From a virus, in the IMG/VR virus record IMGVR_UViG_3300036851_000379, positions 1-43,950 of that record: a stretch of 43,950 bases of DNA; one strand, given 5' to 3'. Positions 21,732 through 30,059 of the stretch are shown piece after piece. Each line of letters starts with the position of its first letter. Positions within the stretch are counted from its first letter, which is position 1. Made by a program: the position numbers and the translations under genes. The notes beneath the pieces are model-generated. The model saw nothing but the letters and a program-made list of their open reading frames with translations. It was not told the origin of the DNA and searched no databases.

Positions 21732-22504
21732 GACTGATTCGTTGGCCTACGCCCTCGCACCGGCCGCCCGGTTTACGGCAAGTCTCGGTCATCGTCGGTG
21801 GTCTGGTAGTCCCGACTGGAGTCACGGAGACTCCGACTTTTGGCGGTGCGACCGCAGGCGGTGTCGCTCCGGCAGCTTTAGTTGCTCTCGGTACTGGCGG
21901 GGCAACCGGACAGGGAACGAGCCCAAGTCCGTCTGTCAGCGTCTCTGCTGGAGGAGCCGTTGCTGCAGGGCAGACCACCTCTTCGGCCACAGGGGTGGCT
22001 CAGGGCGGGGCTTCTGCATTCGGAACATCTCCGAATCCGAATGCTCCTGTCCCCCAAGGCGGTGCGGCGGCTCCAGGGACGGGGCCGAGTGCGGTTATCA
22101 CCTTCTCGCCCGGTGGTGCTGTTGCAGGTGGAAACGAACCGAGCGCACCTCTCACCGAGACGCCTCTCTTCGGGGGAGCAATCGCGGGAGGACTCAATCC
22201 AACCTCTGCCGCTGCGGCTTCGCTTGGAGGCGTATCTTCGGATTTCGGCGCTCCCGGTGCGATCATTTCGATTACCACTGGCGGCGCTACCTCGGGCGGA
22301 AACGAGCCTAGTGCTCCGCTGCAAGAAGCCGTTCTTCCAGGTGGGGCGATTGCTGGGGGCTTCCCGCCGGCGGAGATCATCGCTGGCGTCCTTCTGCCTA
22401 CGATGGGTGGCACCGGCCCGCTGCGCAAGGGAAGACGCCGCAGAGAATTCGATTTCGAGATCGAAGAGGAAGAAGCTCTTGCTCTCGTACTATCGGGATT
22501 GTGA
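21728..22504 (+). CDS. Glycine-rich repeat protein (ten repeats of about 18 aa)
   Basis: Residues about 40-225 are ten tandem repeats of the form GGA-x-A-x-G-x-x-P-S plus eight variable residues; seven units are exactly 18 residues and two are 20. Examples are GGASAFGTSPNPNAPVPQ and GGAVAGGNEPSAPLTETPLF. The protein ends with a basic patch (KGRRRREFD) and an acidic helix. It looks like a flexible fibre or collagen-like spacer on the virion. The ATG overlaps the upstream stop. Confidence 0.7.
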   Translation: MRLIRWPTPSHRPPGLRQVSVIVGGLVVPTGVTETPTFGGATAGGVAPAALVALGTGGATGQGTSPSPSVSVSAGGAVAAGQTTSSATGVAQGGASAFGTSPNPNAPVPQGGAAAPGTGPSAVITFSPGGAVAGGNEPSAPLTETPLFGGAIAGGLNPTSAAAASLGGVSSDFGAPGAIISITTGGATSGGNEPSAPLQEAVLPGGAIAGGFPPAEIIAGVLLPTMGGTGPLRKGRRRREFDFEIEEEEALALVLSGL

Positions 22505-22507
22505 TCT

Positions 22508-23407
22508 ATGCTTGAGCCCGTGGAGACGCTGACTGCCGCGCTTGCCCCGCTCAAGCCTCCGCTCGAATGGTTCGAGACGGCCGAGAGCGCGGAGCCAACT
22601 CCACTTACCTTCACCGCAGCAGGCCAGGTCTACGGGCATTTGGCACTCTGGGAGTCCTGCCACACGGGGTTTCTGAATGGAGCATTCTCCGAGTGCGTGA
22701 AGGCTCCGCGTTCGCGGACGGACTACTCCTTCTTCCACCTCGGGAGACTAGAGACGCAGGAGGGCAAGGATGTCGCTGTCGGAAAACTCACCTATGACAC
22801 CGACCATGCGCCTCTCACAGCCGGACTACAAGCTGCATCGCGTCACTACGACAACACTGGCTCCGTGGGAGCTTTCGTTCGGGCGAGGGACGGCAAACAC
22901 GGGATCTGGCTCTCAGGCGTAGTGCGCTCCGATCTGAGCCCCGAGGGATTGAGAGACATGCGCGCGAATCCCCCCTCTGGCGACTGGCGCGCGCTGAATC
23001 ACAACCTGGAGTTGATCGCGTCCCTGTCGGTGCCGGTGCCCGGCTTCCCTGTTCCTCGGAGTCAACTGGCGCTGGCGGCCTCCGCGAATGGGGACATGGA
23101 AGTGAGCGCTCTTATTCTCCCCGGTCTGACTTCGGAGGACGTTCCCGAGATGAGCCGGCAGGAGTTCCTGCGCCAGAAGCACGTCTTTGCGGTCGAGTCA
23201 ATGACGGCGGCTGTGCTCACGAGCAAGCGCCGAAAGACGCTCCCAAAGACTTCGTTCGCGATCCCCGAAGATCGGGCTTACCCGATCCACGATCGCGCTC
23301 ATGCCGCGAACGCGCTGGCTCGTTCTTCTGGGAAGCCAGAGGCAGGGAGAGTGCGAGCGGCGGTCTGCAAGCGCTACCCAGACATGCCCGCGTGTCGGTC
23401 AAAGTAG
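22508..23407 (+). CDS. Capsid maturation protease-like protein
   Basis: The 299-aa product has the pattern of actinophage prohead proteases: GQVYGHLALWESCHTGF, GKLTYDTDHAPL, YDNTGSVGAFVRARDGKHGI, SGDWRALNHNLEL and VPGFPVPR. After residue 250 a separate domain KTSFAIPEDRAYPIHDRAHA leads into AANALARSSG, a short domain often fused to phage head proteins. It would process the capsid protein during assembly. Confidence 0.72.
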   Translation: MLEPVETLTAALAPLKPPLEWFETAESAEPTPLTFTAAGQVYGHLALWESCHTGFLNGAFSECVKAPRSRTDYSFFHLGRLETQEGKDVAVGKLTYDTDHAPLTAGLQAASRHYDNTGSVGAFVRARDGKHGIWLSGVVRSDLSPEGLRDMRANPPSGDWRALNHNLELIASLSVPVPGFPVPRSQLALAASANGDMEVSALILPGLTSEDVPEMSRQEFLRQKHVFAVESMTAAVLTSKRRKTLPKTSFAIPEDRAYPIHDRAHAANALARSSGKPEAGRVRAAVCKRYPDMPACRSK

Positions 23408-24036
23408 TTGCCCGAATACAAGCCCACCCAAGTAGGAGGCATCTTCATGGAGCCCTGGCAGATGCTCTTGGTCTCCCAGTGGATGTCGTGCTCCACGAGA
23501 GCACTCCTCCTAATCCCTGGGCGGGATACCAAAGTTGTCTCCGCGGTCTTCCTGACTGCTCTCATCTCCTAGTAGTTCAGGACGATGCGGTTCCCTGCCG
23601 CAACTTTGCGCCTGCGCTAGAGCAGATCGCGAAGTCCAATCCGGACACGCCGGTCGTGCTCTTCCTGGCGTATCTTCCCCGGAGGACTTCTCGGCTCGCG
23701 ACTCAGGCCATGAAGCAGAGCCGCCGTTACGTGACGCTCTTCATCCGTGACTTCGTGCCGGTCGTGGCCCTGCTCTGGCCCCGACACAAGGCCGAAGAGT
23801 TTATGGAGTGGGGCCAGGATGCTCGGCTTCCGGGAGACCCCAACCCGCGTTCAGATGACGCGGTGGTGGGGCGCTGGATGATCCTGACTAGACAGGAGAT
23901 CAGGGCCACTGTGCCTTCGCTCGTGCAGCATCCGGACATGGAGCCGAGCTTGATCGGAAGAACACCGGCCTGGGGAAAAGACCGGGGGCGAGTAGCGCTT
24001 CACCTGGCTGAAGACGGACTTGCGTACGACTGGTAA
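23392..24036 (+). CDS. Glycosyltransferase 5, between protease and capsid genes
   Basis: The 214-aa product has the GT-A strand KVVARIQAHPSRRHL, the acidic motif HLLVVQDDAVP (QDD at 63-65) and a later RSDDAVVGRWM. This resembles GT2 or GT25-type enzymes. It overlaps the protease gene by 16 nt, is separated from the capsid gene by a 308-bp gap, and carries GTTACGTGACG at 23726. The location suggests the virion head is a glycosylation target. Confidence 0.7.
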   Translation: MSVKVVARIQAHPSRRHLHGALADALGLPVDVVLHESTPPNPWAGYQSCLRGLPDCSHLLVVQDDAVPCRNFAPALEQIAKSNPDTPVVLFLAYLPRRTSRLATQAMKQSRRYVTLFIRDFVPVVALLWPRHKAEEFMEWGQDARLPGDPNPRSDDAVVGRWMILTRQEIRATVPSLVQHPDMEPSLIGRTPAWGKDRGRVALHLAEDGLAYDW

Positions 24037-24344
24037 ATCTCCCAGGCCCGAGTTCGGCGGTCGAGGGTGACAATCCCCGATTCCTCCCGCTGAGTTCGCG
24101 CGACAGTCTGCGGGAGTACATCGCTTACTTTCGGCCGGCTCACCCAGGTAGAGAGTTGATCCGGCTTTGCTCCATGCCCCTCGCGGTGTCATCCGCTACT
24201 CACATGGCATGAAGCGAGTATATCGAAAAAATCGGGTACAGCGGGAACATGTTCTAGACTTTTCCACAGCGCGAGAACGCGGGGCGTAACGCGCTAGCCG
24301 GTTCCAGGGGTTCCGGGCGTGATCAACCACGTCAAAGGAGAACC
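24037..24344. other. 308-bp non-coding gap before the capsid gene
   Basis: No gene is seen. It holds a perfect 10-bp palindrome GAACATGTTC (24245-24254), a weak hairpin AGCGCG/CGCGCT (loop 16) near 24270-24295, a direct repeat GGTTCC about 24300-24315 and, on the minus strand, GATATACT at 24217-24224. The capsid ribosome-binding site AAAGGAGAACC ends it. A capsid-specific promoter or a small RNA is plausible. Confidence 0.5.
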
Positions 24345-26096
24345 ATGGAACCGCTATTCCCAGAGCTGCCGGAGGATGTGAAGGCGCTCTCCGATGAGGA
24401 GCTGGCCTCACTTCTCTCCGAGCACGAGTCGGCCGCCGAGCTGATCAACGCGGACGACAAGGAATTCGTGGGTGATCTGACGGCAGACCAGATCATCACG
24501 GAGTACCGCGCGGGGGCAGAGCAGATCAAGACGCTCCGCGCCGAGACTGCCGAGCGCCTCACGGCCTTCGAGAACTTCGAGGCGGAGAAGGCCAAGATCG
24601 CGGCCGAGATCAAGGGCGAGGAAGAGCCTGCCCCGGACGAAGAGGAAGAGGACGGGGCCAAGACCGAGGAAGAAGTAGCTGAGCCTCCGGTCGAGGTCGT
24701 GGCCGAAGAGGAGACCGAGGAAGTCGAGGAGGAGAAGGTGGAGGAGCGAGAGTTGGTGACGGCTTCCGCTCAGCGTTTCGCCCGCCGCCCACCGGCTCCC
24801 TCTCCCGAGCGGACGCCCAAGATCGAGGAGCCGAAGGGTACGGCGCTGGTGGCATCCGGGGATCTTCATCGGGACTTCTCCGAACCACTCGACCCGAATT
24901 CGCTGGCGGAGCTTGTAAAGGCGACCGCCATGCACTACGGGCCGATGCCGAAGACTGATCAGCCGGGCAAGTACCGCTTCGGAGGCCCCGAGCACAAGAT
25001 CGCGAGGGCGACCTTCGAGTTCCCGGAGGAGAGGCAGCTCGGAGACAACATCAACGAGAACGTGGAGAAGATCAAGGCGGTCGTCGCGGCCTCGATCCCC
25101 GGCGGTTACGGGGAATACAGCCTGACCGCTTCCGGTGGTCTTTGTGCTCCCCTGGAGCCCTTCTACTCCATGCCCAACTTCGCGACCGACGCGGAGCCGG
25201 TCTGGGATGCGCTTCCCAAGTTCCAGGCCAGAAGGGGTGGAGTCAATACCCCCGAGGCTACGACCATCGGAGACATCGAGACTGCCATCTCCTCCATCTC
25301 GGAGGCCGATGACGCGCTCGGAGGCACATTCGCTACCAAGTCCTGCCAGGACTTGACCTGCCCCGCCTACACGGAAGTGGCCGTGCAGATCCTGGCTCAC
25401 TGCCGCGAGTACGGGAACCTAAACGCGAGGGCCTGGCCGGAGAAGATCGCGCACGAGAATGCGCTAACGATGGCGGCTCTCTCTCAGACCTCCGAGAACT
25501 TCATGCTGGAGCGGATCAAGGCCCTCTCGATCAACGTCACGGATGGCCTTGAGACTCTGGGTGCCCTGATCTATCTGGTGGACGCGATCGTGAGATCTGC
25601 ATTCGGGATCAGAGGCAGGCTGCGGATGCCCCCGAACGCACGCTTCCGGGCGCTGCTTCCGGCCTACACGCTCGATCTGCTGGTTCTGGACACGATTCAG
25701 ACCCAGTTCGATCGCTTCCGCTCGAAGGGAGAAGTCGACGCCTATCTGCGATCGGTCGGGATCGACCCGGTCTACTACATCGACGGCAACTTCGCCGCCG
25801 GTGACGACCAGGTTCCGGACGCTTCTCAGGCGGCCGGCGCATTGGACGGGTTCCCCAACACCGTCCAGTGGGCGATCTATCCCGAGGGCGCGTTCCTGGG
25901 GATCGACTCTGGCTCTCTGGAACTGGGGATCGTGAGGGATTCCACCCTCAACTCCACAAACGACTTCCAGGTGTTCGGCGAGAAATTCCGCAACGTCGCG
26001 AGGATCGGGCCGGCCGAGAGTGCTCACTGGCACACGACCGACTGGTGCCCGGTGGGTCAGTTCCCGCCCGCTGGAACGACTCGGGTCTGCGAATAA
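24345..26096 (+). CDS. Major capsid protein with N-terminal scaffold-like domain
   Basis: The 583-aa product starts with about 170 residues of charged helix and a Glu-rich run, ending in RELVTASAQRFARRPP, which looks like a delta/scaffold domain removed by the protease. The remaining part fits an HK97-type shell protein: GGYGEYSLTASGGLCAPLEP, the 'NINENVEKIKAVVAASI' helix, and a C-terminal domain ending in ESAHWHTTDW. No separate scaffold gene is seen, consistent with a fused scaffold. Confidence 0.8.
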   Translation: MEPLFPELPEDVKALSDEELASLLSEHESAAELINADDKEFVGDLTADQIITEYRAGAEQIKTLRAETAERLTAFENFEAEKAKIAAEIKGEEEPAPDEEEEDGAKTEEEVAEPPVEVVAEEETEEVEEEKVEERELVTASAQRFARRPPAPSPERTPKIEEPKGTALVASGDLHRDFSEPLDPNSLAELVKATAMHYGPMPKTDQPGKYRFGGPEHKIARATFEFPEERQLGDNINENVEKIKAVVAASIPGGYGEYSLTASGGLCAPLEPFYSMPNFATDAEPVWDALPKFQARRGGVNTPEATTIGDIETAISSISEADDALGGTFATKSCQDLTCPAYTEVAVQILAHCREYGNLNARAWPEKIAHENALTMAALSQTSENFMLERIKALSINVTDGLETLGALIYLVDAIVRSAFGIRGRLRMPPNARFRALLPAYTLDLLVLDTIQTQFDRFRSKGEVDAYLRSVGIDPVYYIDGNFAAGDDQVPDASQAAGALDGFPNTVQWAIYPEGAFLGIDSGSLELGIVRDSTLNSTNDFQVFGEKFRNVARIGPAESAHWHTTDWCPVGQFPPAGTTRVCE

Positions 26097-26123
26097 CGGA
26101 CTGATTGAGGAAGGGGGCGTCGA

Positions 26124-26996
26124 ATGAGCGAGATCCTGGCAGTAGGCCCGGCCCGTGATCTTGACGGCCCCCCTCCCGTCGCTCCACTCCACTCTCTGCT
26201 CCGAACCGAGCTTCTCGATGAGGACGGGGACAGGGTTGGAGTAGTTGTAGACAGGGATGCCACCCGCGTTCTGAACGGAGTCAACGTCTACGGCTATCCG
26301 ACGGGCTGTCCTTCTCTCTGGGAGCCCTGTTCGGACGGAACCTTCCGAACGAAATCGGACGTCTCGGAAGAACTGATCACCCGCTTCGACGCCTTCGTCG
26401 TCTACAAGCCGATCACTTGTTCTGCGATCGGGATGGGCACTGAGGCGATGGAGGAGTTTGCACGCAGGGCAGACCGAGTGCTAGAAGCCACCGAATCGGC
26501 AGGTGTGGAGGAGGCTCTGGCGGCGGGGGTAGAGACTTCCTCCAATCCTTTCTTCGGAGACGTGAACGTGGACGTACTGAACGGCGGCACGGCTGTCTCC
26601 GCAGGGGTGGGGCTTTCCTTCCTGGAGGAAGCAATCGGTCTTACCTGTAGGGGCGGAATGATCCACGCGACCCCTGCGGTGGTCGCGGCGCTTCAAGCCT
26701 TTCCGCTCGGGGAGGAAGAGAATCCACGTCTAGTGACGGCCAACGGAACCCCGGTCGTCTCCGGGCAGGGATACCAGGACGTGGACACGCCCTGGCTGGC
26801 TTCTCCGGGAACCACCGAGGATTGGGTCTTTGCGACCGGCCCCGTCCAGGTGCATCTGGGGCCGCTCGTTACCACTTCGATCAGGGAAACCCTCGACCGC
26901 TCGGACAACACGGTCACCTTCCGTGCCGAGCGTTACGTGCTGGCTGCTTGGGACACCGCACTCCAGGCGGCCGTGCTCGTGGACTGGAGTTTGTAA
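26124..26996 (+). CDS. Structural protein downstream of capsid
   Basis: The 290-aa product has no signal peptide and a beta-rich C-terminal half. The segment WVFATGPVQVHLGPLV followed by 'IRETLDRSDNTVTFRAERY' and VLAAWDT recalls capsid-like or decoration proteins, seen in related phages next to the capsid gene. I cannot tell whether it is a second shell protein, a decoration protein or a head-tail component. Confidence 0.55.
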   Translation: MSEILAVGPARDLDGPPPVAPLHSLLRTELLDEDGDRVGVVVDRDATRVLNGVNVYGYPTGCPSLWEPCSDGTFRTKSDVSEELITRFDAFVVYKPITCSAIGMGTEAMEEFARRADRVLEATESAGVEEALAAGVETSSNPFFGDVNVDVLNGGTAVSAGVGLSFLEEAIGLTCRGGMIHATPAVVAALQAFPLGEEENPRLVTANGTPVVSGQGYQDVDTPWLASPGTTEDWVFATGPVQVHLGPLVTTSIRETLDRSDNTVTFRAERYVLAAWDTALQAAVLVDWSL

Positions 26997-27031
26997 TCCG
27001 ATGGACGCCATGAGTCCGAAGGAGGTAAGAC

Positions 27032-27688
27032 ATGGCAGTTAACTGCGGAGTCTCATTCGGGCTCTGCCGTACGCGCATCACGCGCGTAGATTCAAACGGT
27101 AACGTCATCGCTGGTGACAACTCCTACGTCACCGACAGCTCGTTGACCGTGACGGTAACCCCGAACATCGAGACCGGGAACGCGATCTCGGTCAGAAACG
27201 GATGCGGCTGCAACATCGCCCGCTTCAAGTTCGCGGACACCTTCAACTGGTGGGAGTTCTCCTTCTCGGATGCGGCGCTGGAGCCCGAGATGGAAGCCTT
27301 CATGCTGGGGGCGGCCACGATCGAGGACGGAGCCGATGTGGTGGGACTGGCTTATCCTTCGTCTCTTGCTTGCGACGAGGACGAGCCCGCCGTCGCCTTC
27401 GAGTTCTGGACGAAGCACATCGTGGGTTCGGGTCAGGATGCGGCCTTCCCCTGGGTGCATTTCGTCTATCCCATGACCATCTGGCAGGTCGGGGACAACA
27501 CCTTCGAGGAAGCGGCCGGAACGCCTTCTCTTACTGGCTTCTCCCGCACGAACGGGAACTGGGGAGACGGCCCCTACGCAGATGGCCCGCCCGATTCGCA
27601 GGACATTTCCGAGGGCGGCTACTGGAAGACGGATATCGATCCGCCGGCGGCCGAGTGCGCTGCCCAGGCGGTGACGGCTACTTCCTAA
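27032..27688 (+). CDS. Major tail tube-like protein
   Basis: A perfect AAGGAGGTAAGAC ribosome-binding site precedes the ATG. The 218-aa product carries TRITRVDSNGNVIAGDNSYV and 'LTVTVTPNIETGNAISV...NGCG', the pattern of major tail (tube) proteins of actinophages. It lies upstream of the head-tail connector genes instead of after them, which is an unusual order. Confidence 0.65.
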   Translation: MAVNCGVSFGLCRTRITRVDSNGNVIAGDNSYVTDSSLTVTVTPNIETGNAISVRNGCGCNIARFKFADTFNWWEFSFSDAALEPEMEAFMLGAATIEDGADVVGLAYPSSLACDEDEPAVAFEFWTKHIVGSGQDAAFPWVHFVYPMTIWQVGDNTFEEAAGTPSLTGFSRTNGNWGDGPYADGPPDSQDISEGGYWKTDIDPPAAECAAQAVTATS

Positions 27689-28374
27689 TGCCGGTCATCC
27701 TTTCGAGGAAGGGAGGGGGCACCAGTGGAGGCGGTGCCCCCTCCGGCCCTGCGGGTGGGGATCTCTCAGGGACTTACCCGAATCCCGAGATCGCGGCCAA
27801 CGCAGTCGGCGCGCCGGAGATAGCAGCAGGAGCAGTAGGGCGTTCCGAGCTTGCGGCTGGAATCGGAGTCTTCGATTTGATAGAGGATGAGATTTTAGGT
27901 GCCAACGGCAGTTTCGAATTTGCCGCCATCCCAGCGACTTTTAGACACTTGAAGATTCTCATCATCGCGCGAGGGATCGCGGTCGCCACCGTGGACAACA
28001 TCTTCCTCCGCTTCAACAATGACTCGACCGCCATCTACGACTACCAGCGCCACACCGCCGAAAACGCCACTATCGTCGCCTCAGCGGCGGTAGCACAAAC
28101 CGAAATACAAATTGGCGAAGTGGCTGCATCGACTGCTCCGGCAGGCAAAGCCGGCGTGATCGAGGTTATCGTCTTCGACTACGCTCGTACTACTTTCCAC
28201 AAACACGTGCGTACCAGTTACTTCCGTAGCGAGGGAACGGCCGCAGCTGATCAGGAGGCCGGGCTTTACGGCGGCATCTGGAGAAATACGGCGGCCGTGA
28301 CTGAAATAGATGTGATCGGCGGAGCCAATGTTTTTGAAGCTGGATCGCGAGCCACTCTCTATGGAATGGGTTAG
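27688..28374 (+). CDS. Tail fibre-like or head-fibre protein
   Basis: TAATG couples it to the tube gene. The N-terminus (GGDLSGTYPNPEIAANAVG) is the 'DLSGTYPNP' segment used in many phage fibre and collagen-like proteins. The rest is an all-beta domain with 'IPATFRHLKILIIARG' and ends ATLYGMG. It probably forms a trimeric fibre or receptor-binding knob. Confidence 0.65.
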   Translation: MPVILSRKGGGTSGGGAPSGPAGGDLSGTYPNPEIAANAVGAPEIAAGAVGRSELAAGIGVFDLIEDEILGANGSFEFAAIPATFRHLKILIIARGIAVATVDNIFLRFNNDSTAIYDYQRHTAENATIVASAAVAQTEIQIGEVAASTAPAGKAGVIEVIVFDYARTTFHKHVRTSYFRSEGTAAADQEAGLYGGIWRNTAAVTEIDVIGGANVFEAGSRATLYGMG

Positions 28375-28377
28375 ACC

Positions 28378-29217
28378 GTGCCGCCCTGCACCGACTGGAT
28401 CAGCGGAGACGATGTAGCCGATTGCTGCTCGGTCGAGGTCTCCTCGGGCGCACTCTTCGACGTAGTGGCGAGTAAGGCTTCCGAGATCCTGTTCGAGCTT
28501 TCGGGACGGCAGTTTGCGGGACTGTGCGAGAAGACCGTTCGTCCCTGCCGCACCAACTGCAACTGCATGTGGCAGATCCTCTCTCGAGGCCACATCATCG
28601 GGCCGTGGGACTGGGGCTACGGGCCATACGGGGGCTACTGGATGTGCGATTCCAGTCCCTGCGGCTGTGTACCACTCTCCCGAGTCAAGCTCTCGGGCTA
28701 TCCCGTGCAAGAAGTCACGGAGGTCAAGGTCAATGGTGCGGTTGTCCCGGCCACCGAGTACCGGCTGGACGAGCAGCGTTACGTGACGGCCGTGAGAGCG
28801 CTCTCGACAGATGATGCGAACTCTTGGCCGGGCTGCCAGAACCTCGATCTTCCCGACACTCAAGAAGGTACGTGGAGCATCACCTACACCTACGGGCAGG
28901 AGCCTCCGGAAATCGGGATAGAGGCAGCGGCGCAGCTGGCCTGCGAGCTTTACAAAGCTTGCAACGGAGAATCCTGCGCGCTTCCCAAGGGGACTACTCG
29001 CGTCACCCGCCAGGGGGTCACGATCGAGAAGCTGGCCTTTTCCGCCTGGGCCTGGGTACCCGCCAGAAGCGCCCGTTCCGGTCGTGCTCCCGGTTGGCAG
29101 ACGGGACTGCCGCTAGTGGATGCCTTCCTTGCGGCCTATAATCCTGCCGGCCTCATGCGCCGGCCGGTGTTTTGGGCTCCCTCGATCACCCATAGGTACG
29201 CGCGGCCCGTTGGATGA
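28378..29217 (+). CDS. Head-tail connector (adaptor) protein
   Basis: The 279-aa product is Cys-rich in its first third. It reads 'GALFDVVASKASEILFELSGRQF' and VKLSGYPVQEVTEVKVNGAV, typical of adaptor proteins that seal the portal ring in siphophages. The C-terminal 'GVTIEKLAFSAWAWVPA' also fits. A GTTACGTGACG copy is at 28778. Confidence 0.7.
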   Translation: MPPCTDWISGDDVADCCSVEVSSGALFDVVASKASEILFELSGRQFAGLCEKTVRPCRTNCNCMWQILSRGHIIGPWDWGYGPYGGYWMCDSSPCGCVPLSRVKLSGYPVQEVTEVKVNGAVVPATEYRLDEQRYVTAVRALSTDDANSWPGCQNLDLPDTQEGTWSITYTYGQEPPEIGIEAAAQLACELYKACNGESCALPKGTTRVTRQGVTIEKLAFSAWAWVPARSARSGRAPGWQTGLPLVDAFLAAYNPAGLMRRPVFWAPSITHRYARPVG

Positions 29218-29531
29218 GCGTCATTCTGAACGAGGCGGGCCTCCGCTTCTTTCTTGAGTCCGAAGGCGGGCCGGTAGGAGGAGATCTTCAACGCCGTGCA
29301 GAGAACGTGACTGCGCTCGCAACCCAGAACGCCGAAGGTCAGATCATCGGGATCGAGACCGGGGATCTTCACTCGGGGATTCGCTTCGAGATCGGGCACG
29401 ATACGGAGGGGCTGTTTGCGATCGTGAAGACGGACGCGCGGCACAGAGGATTCGCTTACCCCGCCTGGTGGGACAGGTTCGGGGGACGGCCCTGGCTTAC
29501 TAGCGCGCTCAGAGACGGATTCGACAGCTGA
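29214..29531 (+). CDS. Neck / HK97-gp10-like protein
   Basis: The 105-aa product (MSVILNEAGLRFFLESEG...) has an 'RRAENVTALATQN' helix and the 'IVKTDARHRGFAYPAWWD' beta element. It follows the adaptor by GTGA in the usual position of the neck or stopper protein. Confidence 0.65.
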   Translation: MSVILNEAGLRFFLESEGGPVGGDLQRRAENVTALATQNAEGQIIGIETGDLHSGIRFEIGHDTEGLFAIVKTDARHRGFAYPAWWDRFGGRPWLTSALRDGFDS

Positions 29532-30046
29532 TGGCCGGAACAGGCCCGCAGGATCTGTTCGCGCTCTTGCAGGAGTTCCTAGAGGCGTGTGAGGCATCTC
29601 TGGACACGATCCCCACCTTCGCTCCGGGGCTTGCGGGTGCCCCGGAGCGATCATTCGTCTCTCCCGGACAGCCCCAGTACGATTGCTGCCCCGATGGACA
29701 GTTGACCGTGCACGCGGCGGCGGTCAACTCCGACCCGCTTCAGCCACTTGCAAATCAGGAGCGCTTGAACACCGTCTTTCTGGTCGCAACCATTCTCCGC
29801 TGCGTCCCCTCGACCGGTGAGGACGGAAACTATCCCGAGGTCGTGGAATCCCAGGAAGCGGCAGAGCAGGTTGATGCTGACGGCTGGGCGCTCTGGAATC
29901 ACATCTTCAACCTGATACGAGCCGAAGAGCTATTTACACTCTGCGGGAAGATTCGCTGGGACGGCTTGCGCTCGATTACTCCCTCGGGAGGGTGCGGAGG
30001 CTGGACTTTGAATCTGAGCGTGGAGTACGACGGCTATTTGGACTAG
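29531..30046 (+). CDS. Tail terminator-like protein
   Basis: The 171-aa product lies between the neck gene and the assembly chaperones, where tail terminators sit. It has an N-terminal helix, a 'QERLNTVFLVATILRCVPS' strand pair and a C-terminal 'GGWTLNLSVEYDGYLD'. The start overlaps the previous stop by one nucleotide. Confidence 0.6.
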   Translation: MAGTGPQDLFALLQEFLEACEASLDTIPTFAPGLAGAPERSFVSPGQPQYDCCPDGQLTVHAAAVNSDPLQPLANQERLNTVFLVATILRCVPSTGEDGNYPEVVESQEAAEQVDADGWALWNHIFNLIRAEELFTLCGKIRWDGLRSITPSGGCGGWTLNLSVEYDGYLD

Positions 30047-30059
30047 GAGGTAAACCCGC

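Noticed and set aside
24206-24224. Leaderless micro-gene (4 codons) after GATATACT on the minus strand
   Set aside because: The -10 box and ATG fit, but the frame is only Met-Pro-Cys-Glu and it is antisense; kept as a possible promoter only.
24245-24254. GAACATGTTC as an SOS (LexA) box
   Set aside because: Actinobacterial SOS boxes have GAAC-N4-GTTC; here the spacing is two, so only a generic palindrome is reported.
24408-25400. 330-codon minus-strand frame
   Set aside because: Mirror frame of the capsid scaffold region; its Leu-Gly runs mirror the Glu-rich run of the capsid protein.
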